A stretch of 64,000 nt of DNA from Bacteroidota bacterium. GTDB lineage: Bacteria; Bacteroidota; Bacteroidia; Flavobacteriales_F; PHOS-HE28. Shown here one piece after another: positions 36,019 to 47,147 of this stretch. The notes under the pieces are model-generated. The model was not told the origin of the DNA, searched no databases, and worked only from the letters and a program-made list of their open reading frames with translations. Made by a program: the position numbers and the translations under genes. The stretch spans positions 62,001 to 126,000 of the forward strand of contig JACTMO010000062.1 in assembly GCA_014584605.1 (NCBI GenBank), in the 5' to 3' direction. The stretch's first letter is position 1, and each line of letters starts with the position of its first letter.

Positions 36019-36026
36019 CAAACATA
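36019..36026 (-). promoter_or_regulatory. -7 promoter box TATGTTTG
   Basis: Perfect consensus on the minus strand 36 nt before the ATG at 35982. Confidence 0.6.
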
Positions 36027-36067
36027 ACAAGCGCTCCACGGACGCTCCAGCACGATCCGGCCAATTC

Positions 36068-36715
36068 TCAACGGCGGCCTGTGGATCCAAGTTCCAGCAC
36101 GTCGAACGGCTTGGACTGGGGCGCTTCCAGCCTTTCGCACAACACGCCGAAGGCGCGTTCGTCGTGCAACAGGTCGTGCCCGCCCAGGTCCACCACCAGC
36201 ACCTGCGAGCCCTCGGTCTTGTGCAGATGGTCCATGTACAGGCCGCGCAGGCGCTCCAGGTAATCCGGCCCGATGTCCTGCTCGTAGCTACGGCCGCGCT
36301 GGCGGATGCGCTCGCGCACGCGCTCCAGCGGCAGGTGGAGGTACACGATGAGCCCCGGGCTCGGCAACGAGCCGTACATGATGCGGTAGAGGTCGCGGAA
36401 GAGGCTGTTCTCCTCGGGGTTCAGCGTGGCGCTGGCGAACACGAGCGATTTGCCGATGGAATAGTCGGCCACGGTGCGCGGGGCGAAGAGCTCCTGTTCA
36501 CTGGCGCGTTTCAACTGGTGGTAGCGCTGGGCCAGGAAGCTGAGCTCCACGGCGAAGGCGTAGCGCTGCGGGTCGGCGTAGAACCGGGGCAGGAAGGGGT
36601 TCTCGTCGAACTCCTCGAGCACCAGGCGGGCGCCCCAACGCTCGGCCAGGCGCCGCGCCAGGGTGGTCTTGCCCGCCCCGATGAGACCTTCCAGGGCGAT
36701 GTAGCCGTGATGCAT
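36068..36715 (-). CDS. Deoxynucleoside kinase (first of two)
   Basis: The 215-aa cytosolic kinase phosphorylates deoxynucleosides for salvage. P-loop GLIGAGKTTLA near residue 11, EEFDENPFLPRFY, the TVADYSIGKSLVFA segment, LIVYLHLPLERVRERIRQRGRSYEQ (LID Arg cluster). Another member lies at 42605. The start MHHGYIALEG at 36715 fits the family; a CAACTTCG box is 6 nt upstream. Confidence 0.9.
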   Translation of the reverse strand: MHHGYIALEGLIGAGKTTLARRLAERWGARLVLEEFDENPFLPRFYADPQRYAFAVELSFLAQRYHQLKRASEQELFAPRTVADYSIGKSLVFASATLNPEENSLFRDLYRIMYGSLPSPGLIVYLHLPLERVRERIRQRGRSYEQDIGPDYLERLRGLYMDHLHKTEGSQVLVVDLGGHDLLHDERAFGVLCERLEAPQSKPFDVLELGSTGRR

Positions 36716-36721
36716 GGGCCG

Positions 36722-36729
36722 CGAAGTTG
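36722..36729 (-). promoter_or_regulatory. -7-like box CAACTTCG
   Basis: Minus strand, 6 nt before the dNK ATG at 36715. Confidence 0.35.
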
Positions 36730-36794
36730 CACGATCGCCGGGGCCCATGGGCCAGGGGGGGGCGAACGCGGACCGCCATGGGGCGTCCGCACCG

Positions 36795-37283
36795 TCAGGC
36801 GCCCGCTCCGGAGGCCGGGGGGGCGGTCACGCGGTCCAGCAGTTGCAGCAGGTTGTGGTCCCGGCCCGGCGGCACGGCCCGCGGCCACAGGTCGGCCGCA
36901 GGGGCAAGGGCGAAGGCACGCTCGTGCAGGCGCGGGTGGGGCACCTGCAGGCCCGGCAGGTCGATGCGCCGGTCGGCCCACAGCAGCACGTCGATGTCGA
37001 TGGGCCGCGAGGCATAGCCGCCCCCGCCGCGTACGCGCCCCAGCTGGCGCTCGATGTCCAGCAGGCGGTCCATGAGCTCCAGCGGCGCCAGGGTGGTGGC
37101 GAGCAGGAGGGCGCGGTTGAGAAAGAGCCCCGGCCCGGCGAAGCCCCAGGGCTCGGTCCAGTGGTCGCGGCTGCGCGCCAGCACCGTGCCGCAGCGCCGG
37201 GCGAGGGCCTCCTGCGCCCGGGCGAAGCTGGCCTGCACGTCGCCCTGATCGGCCCCCAGCAGCAAGAGCACTTCGGCGGCCAT
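36795..37283 (-). CDS. folK: 2-amino-4-hydroxy-6-hydroxymethyldihydropteridine pyrophosphokinase
   Basis: Transfers pyrophosphate from ATP to hydroxymethyl-dihydropterin in folate synthesis. The 162-aa protein has VLLLLGADQGD, EPWGFAGPGLFLNRALLLAT and the HPPK signature GGGGYASRPIDIDVLLWADRRI, then VPHPRLHERAFALAPAADL. The start at 37283 is set by a TACCTTCG box 4 nt upstream; the longer ORF-track start is unsupported. thyA and folA elsewhere in the window use the same cofactor. Confidence 0.94.
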   Translation of the reverse strand: MAAEVLLLLGADQGDVQASFARAQEALARRCGTVLARSRDHWTEPWGFAGPGLFLNRALLLATTLAPLELMDRLLDIERQLGRVRGGGGYASRPIDIDVLLWADRRIDLPGLQVPHPRLHERAFALAPAADLWPRAVPPGRDHNLLQLLDRVTAPPASGAGA

Positions 37284-37287
37284 GGGG

Positions 37288-37295
37288 CGAAGGTA
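37288..37295 (-). promoter_or_regulatory. -7 box TACCTTCG of folK
   Basis: Minus strand, exactly 4 nt (CCCC) before the folK ATG; predicts a leaderless mRNA. Confidence 0.6.
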
Positions 37296-37364
37296 TCCGG
37301 TGCCTTCCATCCCCCGCCCCCGCCGCTGGTGTGATCGCCCGGCCGCGCCGCGCGCGCCACCGGG

Positions 37365-37372
37365 TACATTCG
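37365..37372 (+). promoter_or_regulatory. -7 box TACATTCG of sppA
   Basis: TAnnTTnG 26 nt before the ATG at 37399. Confidence 0.55.
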
Positions 37373-37398
37373 ACCCCAGAACGAACCTCCTCCATCCC

Positions 37399-39198
37399 AT
37401 GGGACAATTCCTGAAATACGTCTTCGCCTCGATGCTGGGCTTCCTGCTGGTGTGCGCCCTGCTCTTTGTCCTGCTGCTGGGCCTGGTGGCCGCCGCCGGT
37501 GCCTCCTTCGGCAAGGAAGCGCCCGAGGTGAAGAAGGGGTCGGTGCTGCACCTGCGGCTGAACAACGAGATCGTGGACCGGGGCCGCAAGGACGACCTGG
37601 ACCTGGACTTCGGCCCCTTCCAGAGCGTGGGCCGCACCGGGCTGGACGAGCTGCTGGAGAACATCGACAAGGCGGGCCGCGATGAACGCATCGCCGGCAT
37701 CTTCCTGGAACCCACGATGCTGAACGCCGGCAGCGCCACGGCGCAGGAGATCCGCCGCAAGCTGCTGGAGTTCCGCAGCAAGAGCGGCAAGCCCATCTAC
37801 GCCCATTCGGAGTTCTACACCCAGGGCACCTACTTCCTGAGCAGCGCGGCCGATTCGGTGTTCGTGGTCCCGGAAGGCGACGTGGACTTCCGCGGCCTGC
37901 AGGCCCAGCTCACCTTCTTCAAGGGGCTGTTCGACAAGGCCGGGGTGGACATCCAGTTCGTGAAGGGCAGCAACAACAAGTACAAGAGCTACGGGGAGAT
38001 GTACACCGAGACGGAGATGACCCCGGCCAACGAGGAGCAGCTCGGGGCCCTGATCGAGGGCATCTGGGACCAGTACCTGGAGGCCGTCGCCACCGCCCGT
38101 CATCTGGACCGGGCCCGCCTGGAGCGGATCGCGGACAGTCTGGAGATCCGCGATGGGCGCGATGCCCAGCGGCTGGGCCTGGTGGACGGCGCACTCTATC
38201 GGGACGAGGTGATGGCCCTGCTGAAGAAGCGTTTCGGGGTGGCCGAGGACAAGGACCTGGAGCTGGTGTCGCTGTCCACTTACAAACGCACGAGCGTGAC
38301 GGGCGATGGCGTGGTGGGCGGCAGCTCCTCGGCCAAGGAGAAAGTGGCCGTGGTGTACGCCTCGGGCGGCATCAGCAGCGGCCAGGGCGACGAGGAGAAC
38401 ATCGGCAGCGAAACGCTCTCGGAGGCCATCCGCAAGGCGCGCGCGGACAGCGCAGTGAAGGCCATCGTGCTGCGGGTGAACAGCCCCGGCGGCAGCGGCC
38501 TGGCCAGCGATGTGATCTGGCGCGAACTGGAACTGGCGCGCGCGGCCAAACCGCTGGTGGTGAGCATGGGCGACGTGGCCGCCAGCGGCGGTTACTACAT
38601 CAGTTGCAACGCCAACAGCATCTACGCCGAACCCAACACCATCACCGGCAGCATTGGCGTGTTCGGCATCATCCCCAACGCCCAGGAACTGCTCAACCAA
38701 CACCTCGGCATCACGGTGGACGGGGTGAAGACCAACCACTACGCCGACCTGTTCGACGTGTCGCGCCCGCTGCGCCCCGACGAGCAGGCCCTGATCCAGG
38801 GCATGGTGGACCGCTTCTACGAGACCTTCAAGGCGCGCGTGGCCCAGGGACGCAAGATGAGCGTGGCCCAGGTGGACAGTGTGGGCCGCGGCCGGGTGTG
38901 GACGGGCACCGACGCCAAGCGCGTGGGCCTGGTGGACGAACTGGGGGGTCTGGAGGACGCCATTGCCGCCGCCGCCCGCATGGCCGGCCTGGAGAAATAC
39001 CGCACCGTGGGCTACCCCGAGCAGGAGGACCTGTTCAAGAGCCTGCTGAAAGGCCTGAACGCCAAGGCGGCCACCTATGTGGAGCGCGAGGTGCTGGGCT
39101 TGGACCCCGAGGTGGTTGGCCAGGCCCGCGAACTGCAGCGCGTGAAACAGGCCACTGGCATCCAGGCCCGCATGCCCTTCTCCATCCGGGTGCACTGA
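37399..39198 (+). CDS. sppA: Signal peptide peptidase SppA, 67K type
   Basis: Membrane-bound serine protease that degrades cleaved signal peptides. The 599-aa protein has an N-terminal membrane anchor ([20 protein letters not shown]), a first S49-like domain (~60-280) and a second with the nucleophile Ser in [28 protein letters not shown] is typical, and the general-base Lys comes from the first domain as in E. coli SppA. The length fits the tandem 67K form. Confidence 0.94.
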   Translation: MGQFLKYVFASMLGFLLVCALLFVLLLGLVAAAGASFGKEAPEVKKGSVLHLRLNNEIVDRGRKDDLDLDFGPFQSVGRTGLDELLENIDKAGRDERIAGIFLEPTMLNAGSATAQEIRRKLLEFRSKSGKPIYAHSEFYTQGTYFLSSAADSVFVVPEGDVDFRGLQAQLTFFKGLFDKAGVDIQFVKGSNNKYKSYGEMYTETEMTPANEEQLGALIEGIWDQYLEAVATARHLDRARLERIADSLEIRDGRDAQRLGLVDGALYRDEVMALLKKRFGVAEDKDLELVSLSTYKRTSVTGDGVVGGSSSAKEKVAVVYASGGISSGQGDEENIGSETLSEAIRKARADSAVKAIVLRVNSPGGSGLASDVIWRELELARAAKPLVVSMGDVAASGGYYISCNANSIYAEPNTITGSIGVFGIIPNAQELLNQHLGITVDGVKTNHYADLFDVSRPLRPDEQALIQGMVDRFYETFKARVAQGRKMSVAQVDSVGRGRVWTGTDAKRVGLVDELGGLEDAIAAAARMAGLEKYRTVGYPEQEDLFKSLLKGLNAKAATYVEREVLGLDPEVVGQARELQRVKQATGIQARMPFSIRVH

Positions 39199-39307
39199 AC
39201 CGGCCAGGAACAGCGAAGGGCCGTTCGGATGAACGACCCCTCGACTGCCCTAACGATCGGTCCACTGACCAAAACCTGCCTTCTGTACGGCCGGTGCCGA
39301 CCGCGGG

Positions 39308-40138
39308 TTACGATCGCGCTGCGGCCAAGGGGCGTGGTCCGTTCAATTCGATGTGGAACCCGCTGTGGTTGCGCACGTTGAGCACCCGCCCATCCGTCCA
39401 GACCAGGTATTGCCCCTTGATGGCCGCCAGCGTACCCGCGACCTCCGCTTCCTTGTCCAGGTTGATGCTGCGGACCTTGGGCGGCAGGTGGTCCACGGGG
39501 TAGTGCAGGTCCACCGCACGTTCCGCCGGCAGGGCGAACTCCCGCAGCGCGGCCGGGATGGCGTCGAGCGCGCGGGGCCGTTGGAGCGAAAGGACATCGG
39601 GCGCCGGTCGCACCGGCCGCAGCATGGCGCGCCAGTCCGTGCGGTCGGCGAACACGTCCTTGAGGGCCACCTCGATGAGGCCGGCGAGCTGCCGGTGGGG
39701 CGTGCGTGCGATGGGCAGGGCCTGCACCGCCCCCTGGTCGATCCAGCGCACGGGCACCTGGGTGCTGCGCGTCACACCCACCTTCACCCCGCCGGTGAAG
39801 CTGAGGTACACGATGTGCTCCTGCAGATGGTGCGTGCGCTCCCAGTCCGGGTCGCGGCCCTCGCCCAGGTGCGCACGGCAGAGCTCGGGCCGCACGATGC
39901 ACGCGGAGGCCTCGGGCGAATCGCGGAAGCAGGGGTAACAGAAGCCCTGGCCGAAGAACTTGCCCACCTTCCGCCCGCAGACGACGCAGGTCCTGATGCC
40001 CGTGGCCCGCACCGTGAGGTCGCCGCCCAGCCGCCCGTTGAGGTCGATGGACCCTTCGCCGAGCTGCATGGTGTAGCGCACCTCCCCGGTATCCGGCAGG
40101 AGGACGGCGTGCATCTTGCGCAGGGGTCCGCTGTGCAT
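39308..40138 (-). CDS. DUF2797 family zinc-ribbon protein
   Basis: The 276-aa protein has an N-terminal CxxC...CxxC zinc ribbon (CVVCGRKVGKFFGQGFCYPCF) and the DUF2797 core (EHIVYLSFTGGVKVGVTRSTQVPVRWIDQGA; ALPIARTPHRQLAGLIEVAL). Function unknown; the core resembles a GIY-YIG-like small domain. Divergent from the GH3-like gene. Confidence 0.85.
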   Translation of the reverse strand: MHSGPLRKMHAVLLPDTGEVRYTMQLGEGSIDLNGRLGGDLTVRATGIRTCVVCGRKVGKFFGQGFCYPCFRDSPEASACIVRPELCRAHLGEGRDPDWERTHHLQEHIVYLSFTGGVKVGVTRSTQVPVRWIDQGAVQALPIARTPHRQLAGLIEVALKDVFADRTDWRAMLRPVRPAPDVLSLQRPRALDAIPAALREFALPAERAVDLHYPVDHLPPKVRSINLDKEAEVAGTLAAIKGQYLVWTDGRVLNVRNHSGFHIELNGPRPLAAARS

Positions 40139-40154
40139 GTCGGCGCCGGTTGCT

Positions 40155-40164
40155 TACCTTTTCG
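40155..40164 (+). promoter_or_regulatory. -7-like box TACCTTTTCG
   Basis: Between the divergent DUF2797 and GH3-like genes, 42 nt before the ATG at 40207. Confidence 0.45.
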
Positions 40165-40206
40165 GCACAAGATAGCCGCGCCAACGGACCCCAGCCGCCC
40201 ATCGCC

Positions 40207-41718
40207 ATGCCCGTCAACGCGCTGTTCTCCTTCCTGATCAAGAAGCGGCTGCAGCAGATCCACCTGTTCCGCGACAACCCCCACGAGGCCCAGCTCGAGG
40301 TGTTCCACCAGCTGGTGCGCAGCGCGCGCCACACCGAGTGGGGCAAGCGCCACGAGTACGCCACGGTGCGCGACCCCGACGTGTTCCGCGAGCGGGTGCC
40401 CCTGCAGGACTACAACGACGTGCGGCCCTATGTGGAGCGCATGCGCCAGGGGCAGCAGAACCTGCTGTGGCCCACGGATGTGAAGTGGTTCGCCAAGAGC
40501 AGCGGCACCACCCAGGACCGCAGCAAGTTCATCCCGGTGACGCGCGAGGCCCTGGAGGACTGCCACTACAAGGGGGGCAAGGACCTGATCGCGCTGCACT
40601 ACGAGCAGTTCCCGCAGAGCAAGCTCTTCATGGGCATGAGCATGGTGGTGGGCGGCAGCAGCACCATCGAACGCTTGCGTCCGGACGCCTATGCGGGCGA
40701 CCTCTCGGCCATCATCATCCGCAACCTGCCCCTGTGGGTGGAGCTGCGGCGCACCCCGGCGATCGAGGTGGCGCTGATGGACAAGTGGGAGGACAAGATC
40801 GAACAGATGGCGCGCGAGACCATGCGCGAGGACGTGCGCTGCATCGCCGGGGTGCCCAGCTGGACCCTGGTGATCCTTCGTCGCATCCTGGAGCTCACCG
40901 GCCGCCGCCACATGCTGGAGGTCTGGCCCAACCTGGAGCTCTTCATGCACGGGGGCGTGAGCTTCCGCCCCTACCGCGAGCAGTTCGCCGCGCTCTTCCC
41001 CTCGCCCACCATGAACTACCTGGAGAGCTACAACGCCAGCGAGGGCTATTTCGCCATCCAGGACCGGCACGGTGCCGACGACCTGCTGCTGATGCTGGAC
41101 TACGGCATCTTCTTCGAGTTCATGCCGATGGACCAGGTGGGCCAGGAACGGCCCGGGACCAGGTTGCTCCACGAGGTGGAGGTGGGCTGCCAGTATGCCC
41201 TGGTGGTGAGCACCAACGCGGGGCTGTGGCGCTACATGCCGGGCGACACGGTGCGGTTCACCAGCGTGCGCCCCTACCGCATCCAGGTGAGCGGCCGCAT
41301 CCGCAGCTACATCAACGCCTTCGGCGAGGAGCTCATCGTGGAGAACGCCGACCGCGCCATCGAGGCCGCATGCCGGGCCCATGGGGCCGTGGTGCAGGAG
41401 TACACCGCCGGTCCCATCCACCAGGACGACTCCGGGCGCGGCGGGCACGAATGGCTGATCGAGTTCGAGCGTACGCCGGCCGACCTGGACGCCTTCGTCG
41501 CCACGCTGGACGGCACGCTGCGCGAGGTGAACTCGGACTACGACGCCAAGCGCACCGGCGACCGCATCCTGGCCCGGCCGCTGGTGCATGCCCTGCCGAC
41601 GGGCACCTTCCACGAGTGGATGAAACGACGCGGCAAGCTCGGCGGCCAGCACAAGGTGCCCCGCCTGGCCAACGACCGCAGCTACGTGGAACAGTTGTTG
41701 CCCCAGCCGGTGCCGTGA
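40207..41718 (+). CDS. GH3-family acyl-adenylating enzyme
   Basis: The 503-aa ANL-superfamily protein of the GH3 type forms acyl-adenylates and, in plants, amino-acid conjugates of hormones; bacterial substrates are unknown. ATP-binding loop KSSGTTQDRSKFIPVT (~97-112), NYLESYNASEGYF and LWRYMPGDTVRFTS are diagnostic. Full length. The next gene starts within its stop codon (GTGA, 4-bp overlap), so the two are translationally coupled. Confidence 0.9.
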   Translation: MPVNALFSFLIKKRLQQIHLFRDNPHEAQLEVFHQLVRSARHTEWGKRHEYATVRDPDVFRERVPLQDYNDVRPYVERMRQGQQNLLWPTDVKWFAKSSGTTQDRSKFIPVTREALEDCHYKGGKDLIALHYEQFPQSKLFMGMSMVVGGSSTIERLRPDAYAGDLSAIIIRNLPLWVELRRTPAIEVALMDKWEDKIEQMARETMREDVRCIAGVPSWTLVILRRILELTGRRHMLEVWPNLELFMHGGVSFRPYREQFAALFPSPTMNYLESYNASEGYFAIQDRHGADDLLLMLDYGIFFEFMPMDQVGQERPGTRLLHEVEVGCQYALVVSTNAGLWRYMPGDTVRFTSVRPYRIQVSGRIRSYINAFGEELIVENADRAIEAACRAHGAVVQEYTAGPIHQDDSGRGGHEWLIEFERTPADLDAFVATLDGTLREVNSDYDAKRTGDRILARPLVHALPTGTFHEWMKRRGKLGGQHKVPRLANDRSYVEQLLPQPVP

Positions 41719-42533
41719 TCCCCCGCCTCCCCCCGGCGCTCCTGGCGCTCCTCCTCCTATGCACCGCGGCCGTGGCCCAGCCCACCCTCCCTACGGAGGC
41801 CGTGATCGACGGGCATTTCGATGCGTTCACCACCGATGAACTGGGCAACGTGTACGCGCTGCGCGGCGACGAGCTCGTCCTGTTCGGTCCGAACGGCGGG
41901 AGCTGGCTGCGCAACAGCGTGAAGACCTTCGGCCGCATCGCCGTGCTGGACGCCTTCTACAGCCTGAAGCCCCTGCTCTTCAGCGCCGAGCAGGGCCAGC
42001 TGGCCATGCTGGACAACACCCTGAGCCTGCAGGGCAGCGTGATCAACCTGCCGCGCAGCGGCTTCCCCCAGGTGGTGCTGGCCTGTGCCAGCGTCCAGAA
42101 CCACTTCTGGTTCTTCGACCAACGCGAGGGCGAGCTGGTGCGGGTGGACGCCCAGCTGCGCCGCACGGCCTCCACAGGCCGCATCGACCAGCTCATCGGA
42201 CACACCCCGGAGCCCGTGCAGATGCTGGAGTTGGACAACTGGCTCTATGTGAACTCGCCCCGGCACGGCATCCTGGTGTTCGACCTCTTCGGCACCTATG
42301 CCCGCACCATCCCCCTCACCGGTGTCGAACGCTTCGAGGCCCGGAACCGCTCGCTGTACCTGGTGCGCGAGGGCCGTTTCGAGCGGTTCGACCTGCGGAC
42401 CCTGGAGACCACGACCATGCCGCTGCCGCCGCTGCGCCCGGGCGAGGTGCTGCGCGACGCACGGGTGGAACAGGGCCGTATGATGCTCCTGCTCCCCGAC
42501 CGCATCGTGATCGCCCGCCTCCCCGCTCCCTGA
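41715..42533 (+). CDS. Exported beta-propeller-like protein of unknown function
   Basis: The 272-aa protein begins at a GTG overlapping the GH3 stop. It has a signal peptide (IPRLPPALLALLLLCTAAVAQ) and repeated strands of about 40-45 residues (ELGNVYALRGDELVLFGPNG; NSPRHGILVFDLFGTYARTIPL) suggesting an incomplete six-bladed propeller. No family named. The coupling suggests a shared envelope-related role with the GH3 enzyme, but that is inference. Confidence 0.72.
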   Translation: MIPRLPPALLALLLLCTAAVAQPTLPTEAVIDGHFDAFTTDELGNVYALRGDELVLFGPNGGSWLRNSVKTFGRIAVLDAFYSLKPLLFSAEQGQLAMLDNTLSLQGSVINLPRSGFPQVVLACASVQNHFWFFDQREGELVRVDAQLRRTASTGRIDQLIGHTPEPVQMLELDNWLYVNSPRHGILVFDLFGTYARTIPLTGVERFEARNRSLYLVREGRFERFDLRTLETTTMPLPPLRPGEVLRDARVEQGRMMLLLPDRIVIARLPAP

Positions 42534-42570
42534 CTTTTCCACAAGCACACCCGGCACCGGCGGCGGCGGG

Positions 42571-42578
42571 TATCTTCG
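42571..42578 (+). promoter_or_regulatory. -7 box TATCTTCG of the second dNK
   Basis: 26 nt before the ATG at 42605. Confidence 0.55.
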
Positions 42579-42604
42579 CCATCCCGCTTCAGTACCGCCT
42601 CCCC

Positions 42605-43306
42605 ATGCACATCGCGATCGCCGGCAACATCGGTTCGGGCAAGACCACCCTCACGCAGCTCCTGGCCAAACACTACAAATGGGACCAGCTCCAGGAGGCC
42701 GTGGACAACAACCCCTACCTGTTCGACTTCTACAAGGACATGCAGCGCTGGAGCTTCAACCTCCAGATCTTCTTCCTCAACTCGCGCTTCGAACAGCTGC
42801 TGGAGATCCGCAGGAGCGGCCGCAACGTGATCCAGGACCGCACCATCTACGAGGACGCCTTCATCTTCGCACCCAACCTGCACGCGATGGGGCTGATGAC
42901 CACCCGCGACTTCGAGAACTACTTCCGCCTGTTCCAGAACATGGACAGCGCCATCACCCCGCCGGACCTGTTGATCTACCTGCGCGCCAGCGTGCCCAAC
43001 CTGGTGGCGCAGATCGCCGAACGCGGCCGCGAGTACGAGAACGGCATCAGCATCGACTACCTCAAGCGCCTCAACGAACGCTATGAGGCCTGGATCAGCA
43101 CCTACGACAAGGGCAAATTGCTGGTGATCGACGTGGACGACAACGCTTTCCATACCAACCCCGAGCACCTGGGCCGCATCATCAACGCGATCGATGCGGA
43201 GATCCACGGCCTGTTCCCGGCGGACACCCCGTCCACCAACGGACACGGCAAACCGGCGAAAGCGCCGGCCAAGGCTCCCACCAAGGCCCCCGCGAAGAAG
43301 CGCTGA
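42605..43306 (+). CDS. Deoxynucleoside kinase (second copy)
   Basis: The 233-aa kinase has P-loop GNIGSGKTTLT, DNNPYLFDFY, the DRTIYEDAFIFA motif and LIYLRASVPNLVAQIAERGREYE. Compared with the copy at 36068 it has a C-terminal Ala/Pro/Lys repeat tail (KAPAKAPTKAPAKKR). The two are probably dA/dC- versus dG-directed as in other bacteria with paired dNKs; specificity not readable. Confidence 0.92.
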   Translation: MHIAIAGNIGSGKTTLTQLLAKHYKWDQLQEAVDNNPYLFDFYKDMQRWSFNLQIFFLNSRFEQLLEIRRSGRNVIQDRTIYEDAFIFAPNLHAMGLMTTRDFENYFRLFQNMDSAITPPDLLIYLRASVPNLVAQIAERGREYENGISIDYLKRLNERYEAWISTYDKGKLLVIDVDDNAFHTNPEHLGRIINAIDAEIHGLFPADTPSTNGHGKPAKAPAKAPTKAPAKKR

Positions 43307-43527
43307 GTCTGCCGCCCGGTGAAGCCATCGCCGAGCTCATCGGTGAGGTGCTTGCACAGGGTGTCCTGGAAGGTCTGTTCGGCCTTCCCCGCAGGCTTGG
43401 TGCCGTGGTGCGAAGCCTGTTCCTCCCCAAGCTGACCTACCGTTCTGCCTTACGCGGAAGCTGGAACAAGCGGGTGGGTGTGTTGGTCCTTCTGCTTATC
43501 GGTGCGGTCGTTGCATTGATCACCTGA
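43303..43527 (+). CDS. Small single-TM protein (start uncertain)
   Basis: Frame missed by the ORF track because it lacks ATG. It encodes about 60-74 residues: GEAIAELIGEVLAQGVLEGLFGLPRRLGAVVRSLFLPK...GSWNKRVGVLVLLLIGAVVALIT. An amphipathic N-terminal part is followed by a clear TM segment. Best start GTG at 43348 (59 aa); CTG codons at 43303/43309 would extend it. It sits right behind the dNK stop and may be coupled to it. Confidence 0.45.
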   Translation: MSLPPGEAIAELIGEVLAQGVLEGLFGLPRRLGAVVRSLFLPKLTYRSALRGSWNKRVGVLVLLLIGAVVALIT

Positions 43528-43558
43528 ACAGGTGCGCGGAGCACATGATGCCTGAACG

Positions 43559-43590
43559 GCGAACGCCACGCTGGTGAGCGCGGCGTTCGC
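43559..43590. repeat. Hairpin between convergent genes
   Basis: GCGAACGCC (43559-43567) pairs with GGCGTTCGC (43582-43590), extended by GAAC/GTTC outside. It has no T-tract but sits where both the small + gene and hppA (-) end; possible shared terminator. Confidence 0.45.
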
Positions 43591-43608
43591 ATGTTCGGGC
43601 GGACCCGA

Positions 43609-45876
<2,268 letters not shown>

Positions 45877-45941
45877 CGCTTTCTATGTTGTGTACGGTCT
45901 TGTCCTTCAGTGCTTTCCACCAGGCCGGTCGAAAGCGGGCG

Positions 45942-45949
45942 CGAAAATA
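45942..45949 (-). promoter_or_regulatory. -7 box TATTTTCG of hppA
   Basis: Minus strand, about 65 nt before the hppA ATG. Confidence 0.45.
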
Positions 45950-46019
45950 GCCGAAGGCCCGGAATTCCGTGTTATGCCCGATCTCCCCTCCGGGAATTGC
46001 CCATGAGCGGATGCCCGGA

Positions 46020-47003
46020 TCAAGCCTTGGCGTAGGAAACCGACTTCACGGCCTCCACCACCCGCTTCACACTGGGCAGCGACTCCTCAATGAGGTTGGG
46101 CGCGAAGGGCAACGGTGTATCGGCCTGGGTCACCCGCACCACCGGGGCATCCAGGTGGTCGAACGCATGGCGTTGCACCCGGTAGCTGATCTCGCTGGCG
46201 ATGCTGCCATAGGGGAAGTTCTCGTCCACCACCACCAGGCGGTTGGTCTTCTTCACCGAGGCGATGATGGTGGCCTCGTCCAGCGGGCGGATGGTGCGCA
46301 GGTCGATCACTTCGGCATTGATCCCCTCCTTGGCGAGTTCTTCCGCAGCGCCCAGGGCCACCTTCATCATCTTGTTGAAGGAGACGATGGTGACATCCGT
46401 GCCTTCGCGCTTCACATCCGCGACCCCGATCGGTAAAAGATACTCGCCATCGGGCACCTCGCCCTTGTCGCCGTACATGCGTTCGCTCTCCATGAAGAGC
46501 ACGGGGTCGTTGTCGCGGATCGCGGCCTTCAACAGTCCCTTTGCATCGTACGGCGTGCTGGGGCTGATCACCTTGAGACCCGGGATGTTGGCGTAGAAGG
46601 CCTCGAAGCTCTGGCTGTGCGTGGCGGCCAGCTGGCCGGCGCTGCCATTGCCGCCGCGGAACACGATGGGCACATGAAACTGGCCGCCGCTCATCTGCAG
46701 CATCTTGGCGGCGTGGTTGATGATCTGGTCGCTGGCCAGGATGGCGAAGTTCCAGGTCATGAACTCCACGATGGGGCGCAGGCCGTTCATGGCGGCGCCC
46801 ACGCCGATGGCCGCGAAACCCAGCTCGCTGATGGGCGTGTCGATCACGCGCTGCGGGCCAAACTCGGCCAGCATGCCCTTGCTCACCTTGTAGGCCCCGT
46901 CGTATTCGGCCACCTCCTCGCCCATGAGGAACACGTTCGGGTCACGGCGCATCTCCTCGGACATGGCCTCGTTGAGGGCTTCGCGGTACTGGATGGTGCG
47001 CAT
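46020..47003 (-). CDS. pdhB: Pyruvate (2-oxoacid) dehydrogenase E1 component, beta subunit
   Basis: E1-beta of the thiamine-diphosphate dehydrogenase that feeds acetyl-CoA to the TCA cycle. The 327-aa protein has REALNEAMSEEMRRDPNVFLMGEEVAEYDGAY, DTPISELGFAAIGVGAAMNGLRPIVEFMTWNFA and GGNGSAGQLAATHSQSFEA. The E1-alpha and E2 genes are not adjacent, as in other Bacteroidota. The start at 47003 follows a perfect -7 box. Confidence 0.94.
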   Translation of the reverse strand: MRTIQYREALNEAMSEEMRRDPNVFLMGEEVAEYDGAYKVSKGMLAEFGPQRVIDTPISELGFAAIGVGAAMNGLRPIVEFMTWNFAILASDQIINHAAKMLQMSGGQFHVPIVFRGGNGSAGQLAATHSQSFEAFYANIPGLKVISPSTPYDAKGLLKAAIRDNDPVLFMESERMYGDKGEVPDGEYLLPIGVADVKREGTDVTIVSFNKMMKVALGAAEELAKEGINAEVIDLRTIRPLDEATIIASVKKTNRLVVVDENFPYGSIASEISYRVQRHAFDHLDAPVVRVTQADTPLPFAPNLIEESLPSVKRVVEAVKSVSYAKA

Positions 47004-47021
47004 GGGCGTGGGAATGGGCTC

Positions 47022-47029
47022 CAAAAGTA
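47022..47029 (-). promoter_or_regulatory. -7 box TACTTTTG of pdhB
   Basis: Perfect TAnnTTTG on the minus strand, 18 nt before the ATG. Confidence 0.6.
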
Positions 47030-47087
47030 GGCCGCGCGGGCAGGCGGCGGTACACCGAAGGAAAAGGTGCGGAAGCATCGCCGGCCT

Positions 47088-47095
47088 TACTTTCG
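47088..47095 (+). promoter_or_regulatory. -7 box TACTTTCG of etfB
   Basis: 52 nt before the etfB ATG, in the divergent pdhB/etfB region. Confidence 0.5.
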
Positions 47096-47147
47096 CGCCC
47101 CACTACCGGCCCACGCCGACCCAATGCGTGGGCCGCATGCCCCGACC

